Source: Aphelocoma coerulescens
Taxonomy: Eukaryota > Chordata > Aves > Passeriformes > Corvidae
Assembly: GCF_041296385.1 (NCBI RefSeq)
Contig: NC_091019.1
Coordinates: 12,788,531-12,852,530 of the forward strand
Reading direction: 5' to 3'
DNA: 64,000 nt
Shown: piece after piece, positions 29,668 to 40,800 of the stretch
How positions within the stretch are numbered: position 1 is the stretch's first letter
Layout: the number at the start of each line of letters is the position of its first letter
Made by a program: the position numbers and the translations under genes
The notes under the pieces: model-generated
Databases searched by the model: none
Told to the model about the DNA's origin: nothing
Seen by the model: the letters and a program-made list of their open reading frames with translations, nothing else

Positions 29668-30714
29668 CTTTTCCATGGCTCCATCCTGTAATCTGAAAGC
29701 ACTGGAGGCTCTTCAACCACTTGTTCAGTGCATGTTTAGTTTTAGCTGAAACCTCAGCTCAGAACATGAAAAACTCAGGAAATAAAAGTCATACTTCTGC
29801 AGCAGCTGACTTGCCCACGTAATTTAGGCTGCTTTTGCAAGTCAAATGCAAAGACAGAGTTCAGTGACTCTATTGCTGTCATGCAGGTAGTCAGAAAACA
29901 GTAGAATTCATGGCTGTTTTGGGTTAGAATAAGAGATCAAAGCCCAAGGCCCTGGTCCCTGGCATAAATGCCTTCTTTACAATACAAACAGGGAAGGGCA
30001 AACCAACAGAATTTTGTATAAGCTTTGTAACAGCTTCATAATCCTAATAGATGCCACAAAAAGTATTTTATGATTTCTGAACACAAAATGTCTGTGAAGG
30101 CCTACATGATTCATAAGTAGGCCACTGGAGACACTGGAGATTTTGTACATTTACGATCCACCCAGACCCACTTTTAGCCCCCACCCCCCACTCCCTTTAA
30201 AAAACATTTCTGGCATCCAAAGCATCCCACAGCAATAAGTTTCAGAAATTAATCATGCACAGCCTGGCTCTGTGCATGCAGGGGTCCTCCAGCCTCCAGT
30301 GAGACAGCACCACAGGCTCCTTTGCCTCATCTCTGACACAGATGAGGTTGGCAGTGCTGTGCCTTGTCAATACTGTCAGCACAGTTCCATATCCTGTGTG
30401 ATCTAACCCCTTTGCACCTGCTAGGAGGCACTCGCAGAAAGCAGGCAGGGATACACTTGGCTCTACCATGATAACTCTGGATATTGACTCAATAAGCTGT
30501 CTGGCAAAAAAGCTGCACCTGGGACTCACACGTTCCTGCAGATTTGATTGCTGTCAGTGAAACACATGGACCAAGCATAACTGGACTGGTTGAAACAATG
30601 AACTTTTTAGAATAATTTTAGGATTATCTTTTACTTTTAAGATTCGGAAACGCATTCACAATATTTTCATGCTTTCGCCTGAACCAACTGGAGCCAGAGG
30701 CTATTAAAAAGAAG

Positions 30715-31000
30715 GGGGGTAAAAAATGCTCCACCCCGGCAGAGCTCGGCTCGACAGATGCCGAACAGCCTCAAGCAGGGCGGAGCTGTCATCTCCATTT
30801 GTGCCCGGGAGCTGCATCTGCAGGGCGATCGCCATCCCATCCTCAGCAACAGTTGGGTGTTCAGCTACGCTTCCAGAGGCAATTATCTTCCTTCCCACCG
30901 AGCAATCCCTTCCACCGCCGCCACACAGGCCTCCCCAGACATCCCCTGACAATTCGGCTTCAAAGCACGCAAACAAAACCCCCGTGCTCTCCTCCTGAGG
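30715..31000. promoter_or_regulatory. Isolated CpG-dense patch in PARVA intron 1
   Basis: I count roughly 15 CpGs in about 280 bases, against very few in the flanking kilobases. The patch includes the palindrome gcgatcgc and the stretch ccaccgccgccac. It could be a small intragenic CpG island, an alternative promoter or a regulatory element. Open frames cross it on both strands (for example 30704-31108, minus, 134 codons) but show no recognisable protein. Confidence 0.4.
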
Positions 31001-32570
31001 AGGCTCCTCTCCCACTGCAGATGTGCTCAGAAGGCTTGAAGCAGTGAAATGACAACAAACAAAGCAAGTGGACCTCCCCTGTATTCTGGTTTTCCACGTT
31101 CCTTCCACAGAACAGAAGTATTTTATCTACTTAACAGAACTTGCTCTAAGGCAATAATTACTTCAGTGGTGATGCTAACAGGTTCTGTCCAGCAGCAGCT
31201 CTGCAGCTGTCTATAATGCGCCTGTGGCAGTACACCAGGGACACAGAAATATAGGGAAAATATTATAAGCACATTCCAGTTGCTGTGCAGTGAGGTTGGA
31301 GGTAAAACACGTTCATGTCAGACAGCAAAACCGGCTGCTCAGCTACTCTGATGGCACTAGAAGGCCTAGGGTTGATGTACTGATAAGCTGCAGTGAAAGA
31401 CAGAATGTGGAAAATATTGGTAAGAGTGACAATAAAGCCTTTCACGTCTTCCTTTTCACAAGAGACACCACATGCCATCTCCTAAACACCAGGATGAAAT
31501 TAGCATCCAGGGGTTCATTTTCATCACTCATGCTACACATTAGCAAATACGATGGCAGGACACAGATCAGTTCTTCCCGCTTCTGCTTTAAAATATGCAT
31601 CAGGGGAGAGCAGAAGAAAAGAAAAGCCTGCAGAGTGTTTCAGCCAGCCTAGAACCTCTCACACAAGAAACAGACAAGCACAGACATCCACTGACAGAAA
31701 AACTAGTCATGTGCATTAGTTGTGCAGTAAGTTGCAGAAACAGGTCCAAAGAAAATGAGTCAATTAAATATTAGCAGAACACTTCTTGTATACCAAGAAA
31801 TAGATTTATTTCATCTAGGAAAAGGCCCAGAGCAAGCCCAAGGCATGATCTTTCTGTCAGTGAGTCACACAGCAAAGCATTTTACTCAGGGATTCCAGAA
31901 AGACAAACATTTTACTTAAGACACCTGAAAAGCTTTCATCGCCCTACATTTACTGTTACTTTGTATTCTTAGATTTTTCCAATTTCATATTATTACATAA
32001 AATGCATGAAGTAAAGATTAAGAAAGTTAAGGTTATTATAAAAAAACCACCAGAATCTACAGTATTTTACACTATTAACATACTTTCCCCTGAGGCACTC
32101 AGAGAATACTGCTTACTGTGACCCCACATATGAAAATTAAATCAAAACAAGACATACAACACAAAAAGAAGAAATCTCCTAAGTGGAGAATGGCAGAAAA
32201 TTCATTCTTTCTCCTGCCCATCAACCCCAAATAAACTAAAGAGCAGTGAAATTATTGAAATTGATGTCACATCAATTGGGAAACTGACTGAGCCCATACA
32301 ATTGCTCTCCACCAAATTCACGAGTCCAAGCTGTCTGTTTCCCATCTGCTCCTCTGCAATTCAAGCAATTCTGAACTTCACTCTCTGCTCCCAAATGTGT
32401 CACAGATTTATTAGCATGCCAGGGGCCAATTCTTTACCTTCTCCACTAAGGTAAGCTATTAGGGGGAGCAAATTTTCTGTGTTTATAATTGCCAGGCCAG
32501 GAAAATTAAAGGAGGACAATCACACATGACCTTACTAAACCCACTATGAAAAATTCATTAGATAACACAA

Positions 32571-32588
32571 CCCCCCCCCCCACACAGA
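32571..32588. repeat. Poly-C run followed by CA repeats
   Basis: Eleven consecutive Cs, then acacaga. Long homopolymeric C is rare in AT-rich intron and is a common site of length error or polymorphism. Confidence 0.9.
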
Positions 32589-33405
32589 TACTTTTTTAAA
32601 AAGGCCATTCTGTTCTCTTATTACATGTGTTTAAAGACATGTTTAGTACACAGTACAGATTACTACAAGGAGCTTACAAAAAATCTAATTTGTGTGGGGT
32701 TTTTTTGCTAGTATGATGAGCTCCACCATACATCTGAACCCCTGACAGATAAGGACTGGGATCCTTCACTAGCATATATGGGGTGGCCCAATCTTTAAAT
32801 GCCTTTCAGCAATGAAGGGGGATGGAACCTTACTAAAATCTACAAGTAACTTTTGCACACCACAGTTCAGTCTGCAGACAGGCCATCAAATATTCTGGTA
32901 TTAGTTCACAATTCTCTCACCGCCTAAAAAGCTGATTTAATTAATTCCAAACATACTTAATAATTTGTAATTTTGCTACCTTAACAGAACGTGTACACCA
33001 TTTAAAGATGCAGCTGCAGATGCTCTCACAGGGAAGACTGAAGTACAATGTTCTCATCCTTGAATTACACCACTGGCAATGAGAGATTGTAAATGAAAAC
33101 CAGACTAAGCCTCTACATGACAGATGACAACATAAACAAATCTGAGCTCCAAATTCCAGATTTTATCAAATATTCTCTAATATTTAATCTATTTTCCATA
33201 TTATCATATGTCTTCTGGTATGACTAATCCCTGCTTACATCATGTGTGATATCTCAAGGATCTCAGGTTACCCTCTTTGTTTTGGTCAATAACTTATGCC
33301 GTTATATTAGAGAATTCATTTCACTTCTCTAGACTGCCCTCACCTCTACCACTGGTGGACCTCCTACCATCACCAAGAACATTGAAATTCATAAGCTAAG
33401 GTTTG

Positions 33406-33426
33406 CTATATATTTATATATATATT
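33406..33426. repeat. (TA)n microsatellite, imperfect
   Basis: The core tatatatttatatatatatt is a short TA run with one interruption. Confidence 0.85.
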
Positions 33427-34771
33427 AATGTCAATACTGAAATCCCATTTTATGTTGTATTATAAACTATTTTTGTGACATCTAAAACTACATAAACTTT
33501 ACTCTCTTCATAAATTATCTGCATTACTCTTCATCATAATGTCACTTCAGATCCTAAAGGATTTTCATCCTTGGTACGGTGGAGCATTTTGGCAACAGCT
33601 CTATTGTTGTAATATATAAAAATGTAATTCTGACAATGATCAAAACGCCTGTTGCTGCCATAAATACAAAACTCACAGATGTGTAATCATGTATCACCTA
33701 CAACAGTTAACTACACACATAGCAGAGACAGTACTGAAGTGGAACCAGCATTGTCCCTACAAGAGATAAAATATTTTTGCATTATTAAAGCCCACCAGTT
33801 CTTAGCCCTTGTGGTAAAACACTGGAGTAAATCAGTAAGTTTCTGTCCTCTATGTAGCAGCAGAATTTACACCAACTGAAAGACATGGAAATTGCAGCTG
33901 TCCCTCATTTATCCTGACTTATCCTGAACATTTTCCAATACATCCTTTGTGCTAACAGTTGAATAACCACATGCCCTCCTATGACCAAGACCCATCTCCA
34001 TAGGAAACCTGCCACAGGTTGGTTAAAGCAGGAAAAAAACCCCAAAGAACAGTTCCTGGATAAACAAGCAATCTGACCTCTGAAATTCCTAGCTAGGCTT
34101 CAAAAACACCTGGAGCCCTACAAAAAAAATCAGCACAGCTTAAGACGGAACCTATGTGTGCCACAGCCAGCAAGGAAGAACACTCGTTAATAGTTTGCAA
34201 ACTTGTATTTATTTTTAGTAGAGAAAAAATTAGGAAGTAAGAAGAGCACAGGCTTCACAGTAAGGCTGAAGCCATCTGAATGTGTTAAAACCAACAAATC
34301 AATAAACAGAAAGATAAGACAGAATACTATCAATCTCACCCCTACATAGGCTTCCACCAGAGAAATGTCATAAACACACGCCCAAGTAAAAAGGATACTA
34401 AGGTGAATTTAACACAATACTTTTTTGTCCCTCAGTAAATAACAAGGTCCTTACTAAGTTAATAAGAAACCCCAAACTCTCTAAACCATTGTTATTTTTA
34501 GACAGATCTCAGAAAATTGGGAAACACAAAAGACAAGGACAATGCAGTTTCAAAATTTCAAAAGGATAGACAATGATAATCTGCAGGTGCAGATTTTAAT
34601 CAATAAATGTAATACATTAAAGTAATGATAAGAAATATGATTTCACAGAATACATCTTTCTGTAAGATTACAAGGTTGTGGATAAAAGTAACTGCTGCCT
34701 CTAACATTTTGCTGGAGATTTGCTGAGTTCAAACATCCGTCACTAAGGAAAACAGCATTTAATAGTAAAAA

Positions 34772-34790
34772 CAATAATAATAATATAATG
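34772..34790. repeat. (AAT)n microsatellite, short
   Basis: About four AAT units (caataataataatataatg) in PARVA intron 1. Confidence 0.8.
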
Positions 34791-35601
34791 GACATAACCA
34801 AACTGCAACAAATAGGCTCACTTAAAGATCTCTAAACATACCTACAAAATGGACTCATCAAGGAAGAGTTACTAATAGTCACAAATACTCAAACAGAATA
34901 ATGTAAAAAACTTGGTAACTAATGACGTTTGTCATTCTTTACTATTTCATCAACATCTGGTCCATCTGCAATGACCAGAAAAAGCCAAACAATGCAAGCA
35001 CAATTGTGCAAGATGGATTTAATTGAAAAGCAAGGCCATACATCACGGAAAGATGACGTGATAGCTACAGAATGAGGGGCTGTACTCTCCCAAGCTGTGT
35101 CATCCTTGTCCACAGCACTGGTGCTACTCTGAAACACAGTGTGCCTGGCTTCAGCGCCCCTGAGAAGCAAGGGGCTGCTGACCACAGTACCCTTCTTCAC
35201 ACTTGCAAGCAATGAATGTTGCTTGAAAAACCGTTTTGAAGTGACTGATACTTTGGCTCTATTTGCATCGCATTTAAATTAAATTCAGCTGCGAAAACGA
35301 TGGGTGGGCGAGGTTAAATTCCAATTCCCTGTCTCACGGGATTTCATACAGGCATATTCAGCAGGGGGTGGGTATTAATTCACATGTACGGACAAAGACC
35401 CAGGCAACATGTTGTACACGTTTGGCGTTCTGCAAAGGTTCACTGTCGCGAGGCAAAAGTCTTTTGCTTAGCACCAGGACAACTGCGTTTGGAGCCCCAG
35501 AGGAACGATCACTGCTCTGAACATTACATCAGTCGTGCGCATTCCGCAGCTTTCCCCGAGCGCTGTGTGCGGACCACACGGCACACCAACACAACGCGTT
35601 A

Positions 35602-35608
35602 TGAGTCA
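35602..35608. promoter_or_regulatory. AP-1-type motif TGAGTCA at the edge of the CpG island
   Basis: A perfect TGAGTCA heptamer sits in atgagtcac, in intron 1 about 1 kb downstream of the PARVA start codon. It is in a CpG-containing stretch (35.24-35.64 kb) that could be regulatory. A heptamer like this occurs often by chance, so this is only a candidate. Confidence 0.25.
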
Positions 35609-35772
35609 CGGAGAGCTTGAGCACCGGGTTTTTGGATGTCCGCACCGCAACTGCGGAGGCAAATCCTGCTGAGGGAAAATCCCCGTGCGCTCCCAGGCCT
35701 GCGGGGCCCGCCTGGCCCGCGGCGGGCAGCGCTCATTCCCCGGCCGGGCCCGCTCAGGGGGCAGCGCTGCCC

Positions 35773-36428
35773 GGCCCCGCACACAGGCCCTGCACACAGA
35801 GCCCGGGAGCGGCCCCGCACACAGAGCTCCGCACACAGAGCCCGGGAGCGGCCCCGCACACAGGCCCCGCACACAGAGCCCGGGAGCGGCCCCGCACACA
35901 GAGCTCCGCACACAGAGCCCGGGAGCGGCCCCGCACACAGAGCTCCGCACACTGAGCCCGGGAGCGGCTCCGCACACAGACCCCGCACACAGAGCCCGGG
36001 AGCGGCCCCGCACACAGGCCCTGTACACTGAGCCCGGGAGCGGCCCCGCACACAGAGCCCGCACACAGAGCCCGGGAGCGGCCCCGCACACAGGCCCCGC
36101 ACACAGAGCCCGGGAGCGGCCCCGCACACAGAGCTCCGCACACAGAGCCCGGGAGCGGCCCCGCACACAGAGCTCCGCACACAGAGCCCGGGAGCGGCCC
36201 CGCACACAGAGCCCGGGAGCGGCCCCGCACACAGAGCCCGGGAGCGGCCCCGCACACAGAGCCCGCACACAGAGCCCGGGAGCGGCCCCGCACACAGAGC
36301 TCCGCACACAGAGCCCGGGAGCGGCCCCGCACACACACCCCGCACACAGAGCTCGGGAGCGGCCCCGCACACAGACCCCGCACACTGAGCCCGGGAGCGG
36401 CCCGGGAGCGGCCCCGGAGCGGCCCCCG
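35773..36428. repeat. GC-rich minisatellite of 38/39-bp units in PARVA intron 1
   Basis: About 17 copies of gagcccgggagcggcccc (plus strand) alternate with gcacacagagctcc or gcacacaggcccc spacers. The commonest full periods are 39 and 38 bp. A shortened 25-bp unit occurs around 36186-36250, and variants with cactgagc or cacagacccc are interspersed. The array starts about 200 bases past the exon 1 donor. Because the unit contains almost no stop triplets, long open frames appear in all three minus frames and some plus frames. These are compositional and not genes. Confidence 0.95.
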
Positions 36429-36623
36429 CGCGGTGCCGGCGGAGCGGCGGGGCCGGGGCGGCTCCTCCCTCGCCGCTCGCCTGCCCACCCCACCCCGCAC
36501 GTCCTTCCCCGCCAGCCCCTTCCTCCCGCTCCCCAGAGCCTTTTCCTCTCCTCCTGTCTCCTCCCTCCCTCCCCCCCATAGTAAGGTAACTCCCAGGAAA
36601 TATGCAAACCTGTTAATTTTTAC

Positions 36624-36759
36624 CTTCTTTGGCTTTTTTCCTCCTGGCCAGCGTGCCGCCGAGCTTGCCCAGGAAGGAGTCATCCTTCTTTCTGGAGGGG
36701 GGAGATTTCGGGGTGGGGGATTTGGGGGAAGAAGGGGATTTCTGCGGGGAGGTTGCCAT
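36624..36759 (-). CDS. PARVA: PARVA first coding exon (alpha-parvin N-terminus)
   Basis: Alpha-parvin is an actin-binding adaptor of the ILK-PINCH-parvin complex at integrin focal adhesions. The full protein, about 372 residues, carries two CH domains; only the disordered N-terminus is encoded here. The exon starts at ATG 36759 with a good initiation context (A at -3, G at +4). It reads MATSPQKSPSSPKSPTPKSP, then PSRKKDDSFLGKLGGTLARR and KKAKE, 45 codons plus one base. The donor is gaag|gtaaaa. This is nearly identical to the N-terminus of vertebrate alpha-parvin as I know it. It is rich in Ser/Thr-Pro sites, which are known phosphorylation targets. The exon is too short to stand out by open-frame length. 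The position next to MICALCL on the same strand matches human 11p15. Confidence 0.95.
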
Positions 36760-36910
36760 GCTGGGCCGGTCGCCGCCGGCGCTGGGGGACGGAGCAGACG
36801 GGTCCGAGGCCCCGGTGCCGTGGGAGGCTGTTCCCGGCTCTGAACGGAAGCGGAATTATTTCAAGCATTTGAGGCAGCTCCTGCTCCGCTCTCCCGGCTC
36901 TCCCGCTCCT

Positions 36911-36940
36911 TCCCTCCCTCCTCCCGCCCGCCCTCCCGCC
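36911..36940 (-). promoter_or_regulatory. G-quadruplex-prone G-tracts in the PARVA promoter
   Basis: On the minus strand this segment has at least five closely spaced runs of three Gs (GGCGGGAGGGCGGGCGGGAG and following). It lies 150-180 bases upstream of the start codon, on the coding strand. It also contains overlapping Sp1/KLF-type sites. A second G-run cluster lies at about 36557-36578, just inside intron 1. Quadruplex formation is inferred. Confidence 0.5.
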
Positions 36941-37317
36941 GGGGAGGGCCCGCTCCCCTCGCACGGCTCCCGGTAGCCCCCGGGCGGTGCGAGAGCCGCG
37001 CTCCGCTGCCGGCTGGGGCACACAGCGCGTGTGGGGGCCCGGCTGTACCCGGGGGCGCGGGGCAGCGCCTCGCCCCGGGCTCCATCCTCCGCCCCTGCAG
37101 AGGAGCCAGGCGCTAACTGGGGCTGGGTGGGTAAGTGCCCCAAGGTGGGTGAGCATGCAGAAGGGTGCCACGTAACGTGGGTGCCGAAAGTCAAAGATAG
37201 ACGTGGACGCAGGGCTCACAGAGCTCAGTTCATCCACAGCTACTCCGAGGTGAAGGCCCTGAAGGATAGGAGGGTCCCTGCTGCCAGCAGATGTTTCTGC
37301 ATCCTGTGCTCAGCACT

Positions 37318-37825
37318 TATAGAAAAATAGAATCGTAGCCAGGGTTGGAAGGGACCTTTAAGATCACCTAGTTCCAACACTGCCATGGGCAGGGACACCT
37401 TCAGTTAAACTTGATAGTTCAAAACCCCATCGAACCTGGCCTTGAACACTTCCAGGGATGGAGTGTCCAGAGCTTCTCTGGAGAGTTTGTTCCAGAGCCT
37501 CATCACCCTCCCAATAAAGAATTTCTTCCTAATACCTTCTCTAAACCTACACTTCTTCAGCTTAAGGCTGTTTCCCCTTGTCCTGTCACTACCTGCCCTT
37601 GCAAAAAGTCCCTCTCCAGCTTTCTTGTAACCACCCTTTAGGTACTGGAAGGCTGCTAGAAGGTCTCCCTGAAGCATTCTCCAGGCTGAACAACGCCAAC
37701 TTTCTCAGCCTGTCTTCATAGGAGAGGTGCTGCAGCCCTCTGAGCACCTTGGTGGCTTCCTCTGGATGCGCTCCAACAAGTTCATCTCTCTCTTGTGTTG
37801 GGGCCCCCAGATCTGGACACACAAA
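37318..37825 (-). mobile_element. CR1 LINE, 5'-truncated and degraded copy
   Basis: This is about 508 bp of an avian CR1 retrotransposon in reverse orientation, with its 3' end at the left (diverged ATTCTAT-like repeats near 37318-37335). The minus strand still shows pieces of the C-terminal part of CR1 ORF2: RKKFFIGRVMRLWNKL near 37.5 kb and LVGAHPEEATKVLRGLQHLS in a different frame near 37.73 kb. At least one frameshift separates them, so no protein can be made. The 5' end breaks off after the ggggcccccagatctggac block. It lies about 560 bp upstream of the PARVA start codon, and its strand matches PARVA. Confidence 0.93.
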
Positions 37826-40800
37826 AGAACTCAGGAAGTAATAAAGTGTCACTAAATAGTTTGCTGCAAGTTAAAGTTCAAGCTTACTACATACATTTCA
37901 GTCTTGATAACATTTTGCAAAGCTCTTCTGCCTGCAGTTTTCAGCTATGTCTGTGGTTAGAAGCAGTGGGCATCATCATATCCACTTCTGCAAAACAAAA
38001 CAACTGTTGTAGTCAGACCAGTATAAAAAGCCTGTGGAAGGAAAGGTGACTTAACACAATAGATTGCCTATACCAACGCTGCTTTGATTTGCAGATGAGC
38101 AGCTTAAGGGAGAAGTATGTTTAAAACAGATAATTTGCTGTGACTGGTTCAGGAGGCATCCAGGACTGGAACAGCATTAATGTCATCTGGATGCACTACT
38201 TTCACTTACCACTTAATCACTTGATTAACAATTCAGGCAAAAAGCCACACACACTTCATGCAAATATCTAGCTATCCATTAGGCATAATAAGTGAAATGA
38301 AATTACCATGAGGATATTTCTAAATCAGCTAATAATTGTTGTGTTTTTACAAGCCGGTAACATTGGTTAGCTGATGAGGGGTAGACATCAATGCCTATTT
38401 GTTGCATGCAGTTCGTATGTGCCCTGGAGAAAAACTTTATTCATCCATCCTGCCATCGGTTATAAGCAGGAATGAGCCCAAGCCTCAGCACAATCCTTTC
38501 CTTAACGTTTGCTCTCTGGTTCATAGCACCAGTTTAAGCTTCTTGTCTACGAATTTCAGCCTGAATTTCACATCTTATTCTCTTTTTACAGAAGTGCTGC
38601 TTATACAGTGTATGTATTAGGAGATGAACAATTTTTAAGAACATAATAAAAGACAATTTCAAAAGAAGAAATACACACATCAAACCCTTTTAAAAATATG
38701 CCTGTAAATCTGTGGCATTTAAAAACAGAGCAGTGACCCAACTAAATCTCCATTTGGAGCCAAATGACTATACTATATATGGATGTCAATATAGGATTTT
38801 GTGGGCATAGAAGAAGAGAGAACATTTTGGCAAGCACGAGTGTGCTTGCCTTTGTACCCCTTTGTTTGTGGTAAATACAGAAGGAACAAGCCAGATACCG
38901 CCCAAAAAAGCAATGGGTACTGGGCTGTGCAAGTACAGCGTAGTCAGAATTCAACATGCATTTGCCAAGTCCCTCACAAAATAGTTGAAAAGACCCAGAA
39001 TCTTTCCTATTTCTCAACACTCAGTATATGTAAATTAATGATAAATACAGTATTACTTATTTAATAGCCTCATGAACTAGGGTAGTTTCACGTCACAAGG
39101 GGAAAAAATTAAATGAAACAATGTGTTAAAGATGAACTTTATCAGATCTGGAAACTCGAGTACTGTGTGCTTTAAGTAATGCTGCTAAAGCAACAGCCAG
39201 ACCTTAAGTTTACAGTTTTGATTTGGGGTTTTTTAATGGATTTCTTTCAGGATTTATGTGCAGTTCATTGTGTATAACATTATTGCAATGTTTTTCCAAT
39301 TGTGATGTTTCTCTTTGAGGATAGTTACAACATTTTTCCCCTGTATCTTAAATTTAGAATTACATATGCTACCTTTTTTTTGTTTTTATCTAGGAATATA
39401 CCTGAACACGTGGCCTTAAATTAATATTGCATTCATTACAAAAGGCTTTATAGATAAACACAAGGTCTAAGTTATAGCAGCTTTGGGGATGGGGTTTGCT
39501 CTGCTTTGTATTTGACAATGGAACACTTCCAGGATCATGCTCCACAATCCCAGCACAGGACACAGCAGTCAGCAGGCTGCTGTTCAGGCTGGCCCTGCTG
39601 CACCTGGTATAGAGAAATCCAGAGCAGACCATGAGAGCTCTCACCACGTTCCCTGTCAGCGTCTTGTTCAGACAGATGAGCCAAACATTACATCAAATTA
39701 ATTGTATCCTGCTCACATATGTACTCTTGCCAGGCAATAAAAGGTGGCTAAGTCCCCTCCCCACCACACTTCAAATATTTCTTGTTCACCTGCATATCTG
39801 TCCATGCACAGCTGGTTTTTATTTCTTTTAATATGAGGCTCAGAATGTTCAGGACCAGAGTTCTACTTTCCCAACAGAACAGAAGAGGCAAGGTATATAT
39901 AGTATTCCAACCACAGGCTAGGCTAGAAAGAAAGAGCAGCCAAGCTGGTTAAGACTGTGCAAGAAATCATTCACTTGCCTTAGAGTGTTCCCCTAACATT
40001 TTTCTCCTAGGTGTAGCTCTGCTCCAGTCTTTTGACCATTTGGTCATTTAAAGAATGGAAGTGGAATTTTTAAAAGCGATTTGTCAACTTAACTGCTACT
40101 GCTGTGCTTGCCTACAGGAACACCCTCTGCTGACTTCAGGAAGAGGAGAACTTGACCAAAGTCTACACATTTTATTTTCCTAAGTACCTGCAGTCAGCCT
40201 TGTGCTGGCCTGCCAGCTCTGTGTGGTGAATTGCTCAATGTGCCCAGCCACCCCGAGTGATAAGTTAACAGCACAGTAAAGGAGCCTGCTGAGCAAAGAA
40301 GGTGTTTCCACACCATTTCAACGTGGCTGCATTTTAACAGCAGAAAGCATCGTATCAGGGATAAAAGGGCTCCAGATTTTCATTGTCAGCATCACCTAAA
40401 ACTCGTGCTTGAGGATAAATTTGTTTCCAGCTCACAAGGTGAGAATAAGATTGGGCATATGCATATGCCTGGATTTAAAACACAGCTTTGCTTTCTGCTC
40501 TAACTTCTCTGGTATAAGAATATTCTCTTTAAGTAATATAACAAAATAACATAGTTTTATAAAAGTAATGGACTATTTCCAACCAGATTCTTTAAAAGTA
40601 CAATGAATTTTTATGGTACATTGAGGAGCAAAAAAGATAGACTAAGATGTGATGAGGAAAAATATGCATGAAAGACAAAAGATAACATGTTGTATACAGC
40701 CACAGAAATTAATAATTTAAAAGCTTCAAAGGAAAGAAAGTGGGTTTAAAACTTTTTGGTAAAAGGGGAACATCATCCTGGTATTCACTACTTCTGGTAA

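Larger units (their letters stand above)
1..36623 (-). other. PARVA: PARVA intron 1 (incomplete)
   Basis: This runs leftward from the exon 1 donor to the window edge. I searched the minus strand for the next parvin segments, the linker after KKAKE and the first CH domain with its DWIN-type motif, and recognised none. The intron is therefore probably longer than 36.6 kb. It is AT-rich with scattered simple repeats, one CR1 remnant, a CpG-dense patch at 30.7-31.0 kb and several candidate conserved elements listed separately. The many open frames of 60-160 codons here have no domain or splice support. Confidence 0.75.
35640..37110. promoter_or_regulatory. CpG island covering the PARVA promoter and first exon
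   Basis: GC and CpG content rise sharply from about 35640 and fall after about 37110, in an otherwise AT-rich window. The island covers the PARVA first coding exon (36624-36759), the presumed 5' UTR and promoter (36760 to about 37110), and the minisatellite at the left. There is no obvious TATA box. On the minus strand upstream of the start codon are several GGCGGG Sp1-type sites and, nearer the start codon, CTTCCG ETS-like motifs. The transcription start cannot be placed from sequence alone. The left half of the island owes much of its composition to the repeat array. Confidence 0.85.

Noticed and set aside
30704..31108. 134-codon minus-strand open frame over the CpG patch
   Set aside because: No parvin or other recognisable sequence. 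Open frame length is explained by the high GC content.
35685..36581. Long proline/histidine-rich (plus) and cysteine/glycine-rich (minus) open frames of about 300 codons
   Set aside because: They are translations of the minisatellite in several frames at once. No unique frame, start or splice evidence.
36680..37237. 185-codon minus-strand open frame spanning the PARVA start region
   Set aside because: It is in a different frame from the PARVA start codon and is a GC-driven open frame over the 5' UTR and promoter.
37405..37852. Two minus-strand open frames that resemble a reverse-transcriptase C-terminus
   Set aside because: Real CR1 remnants but frameshifted and truncated, so listed as a mobile element rather than genes.
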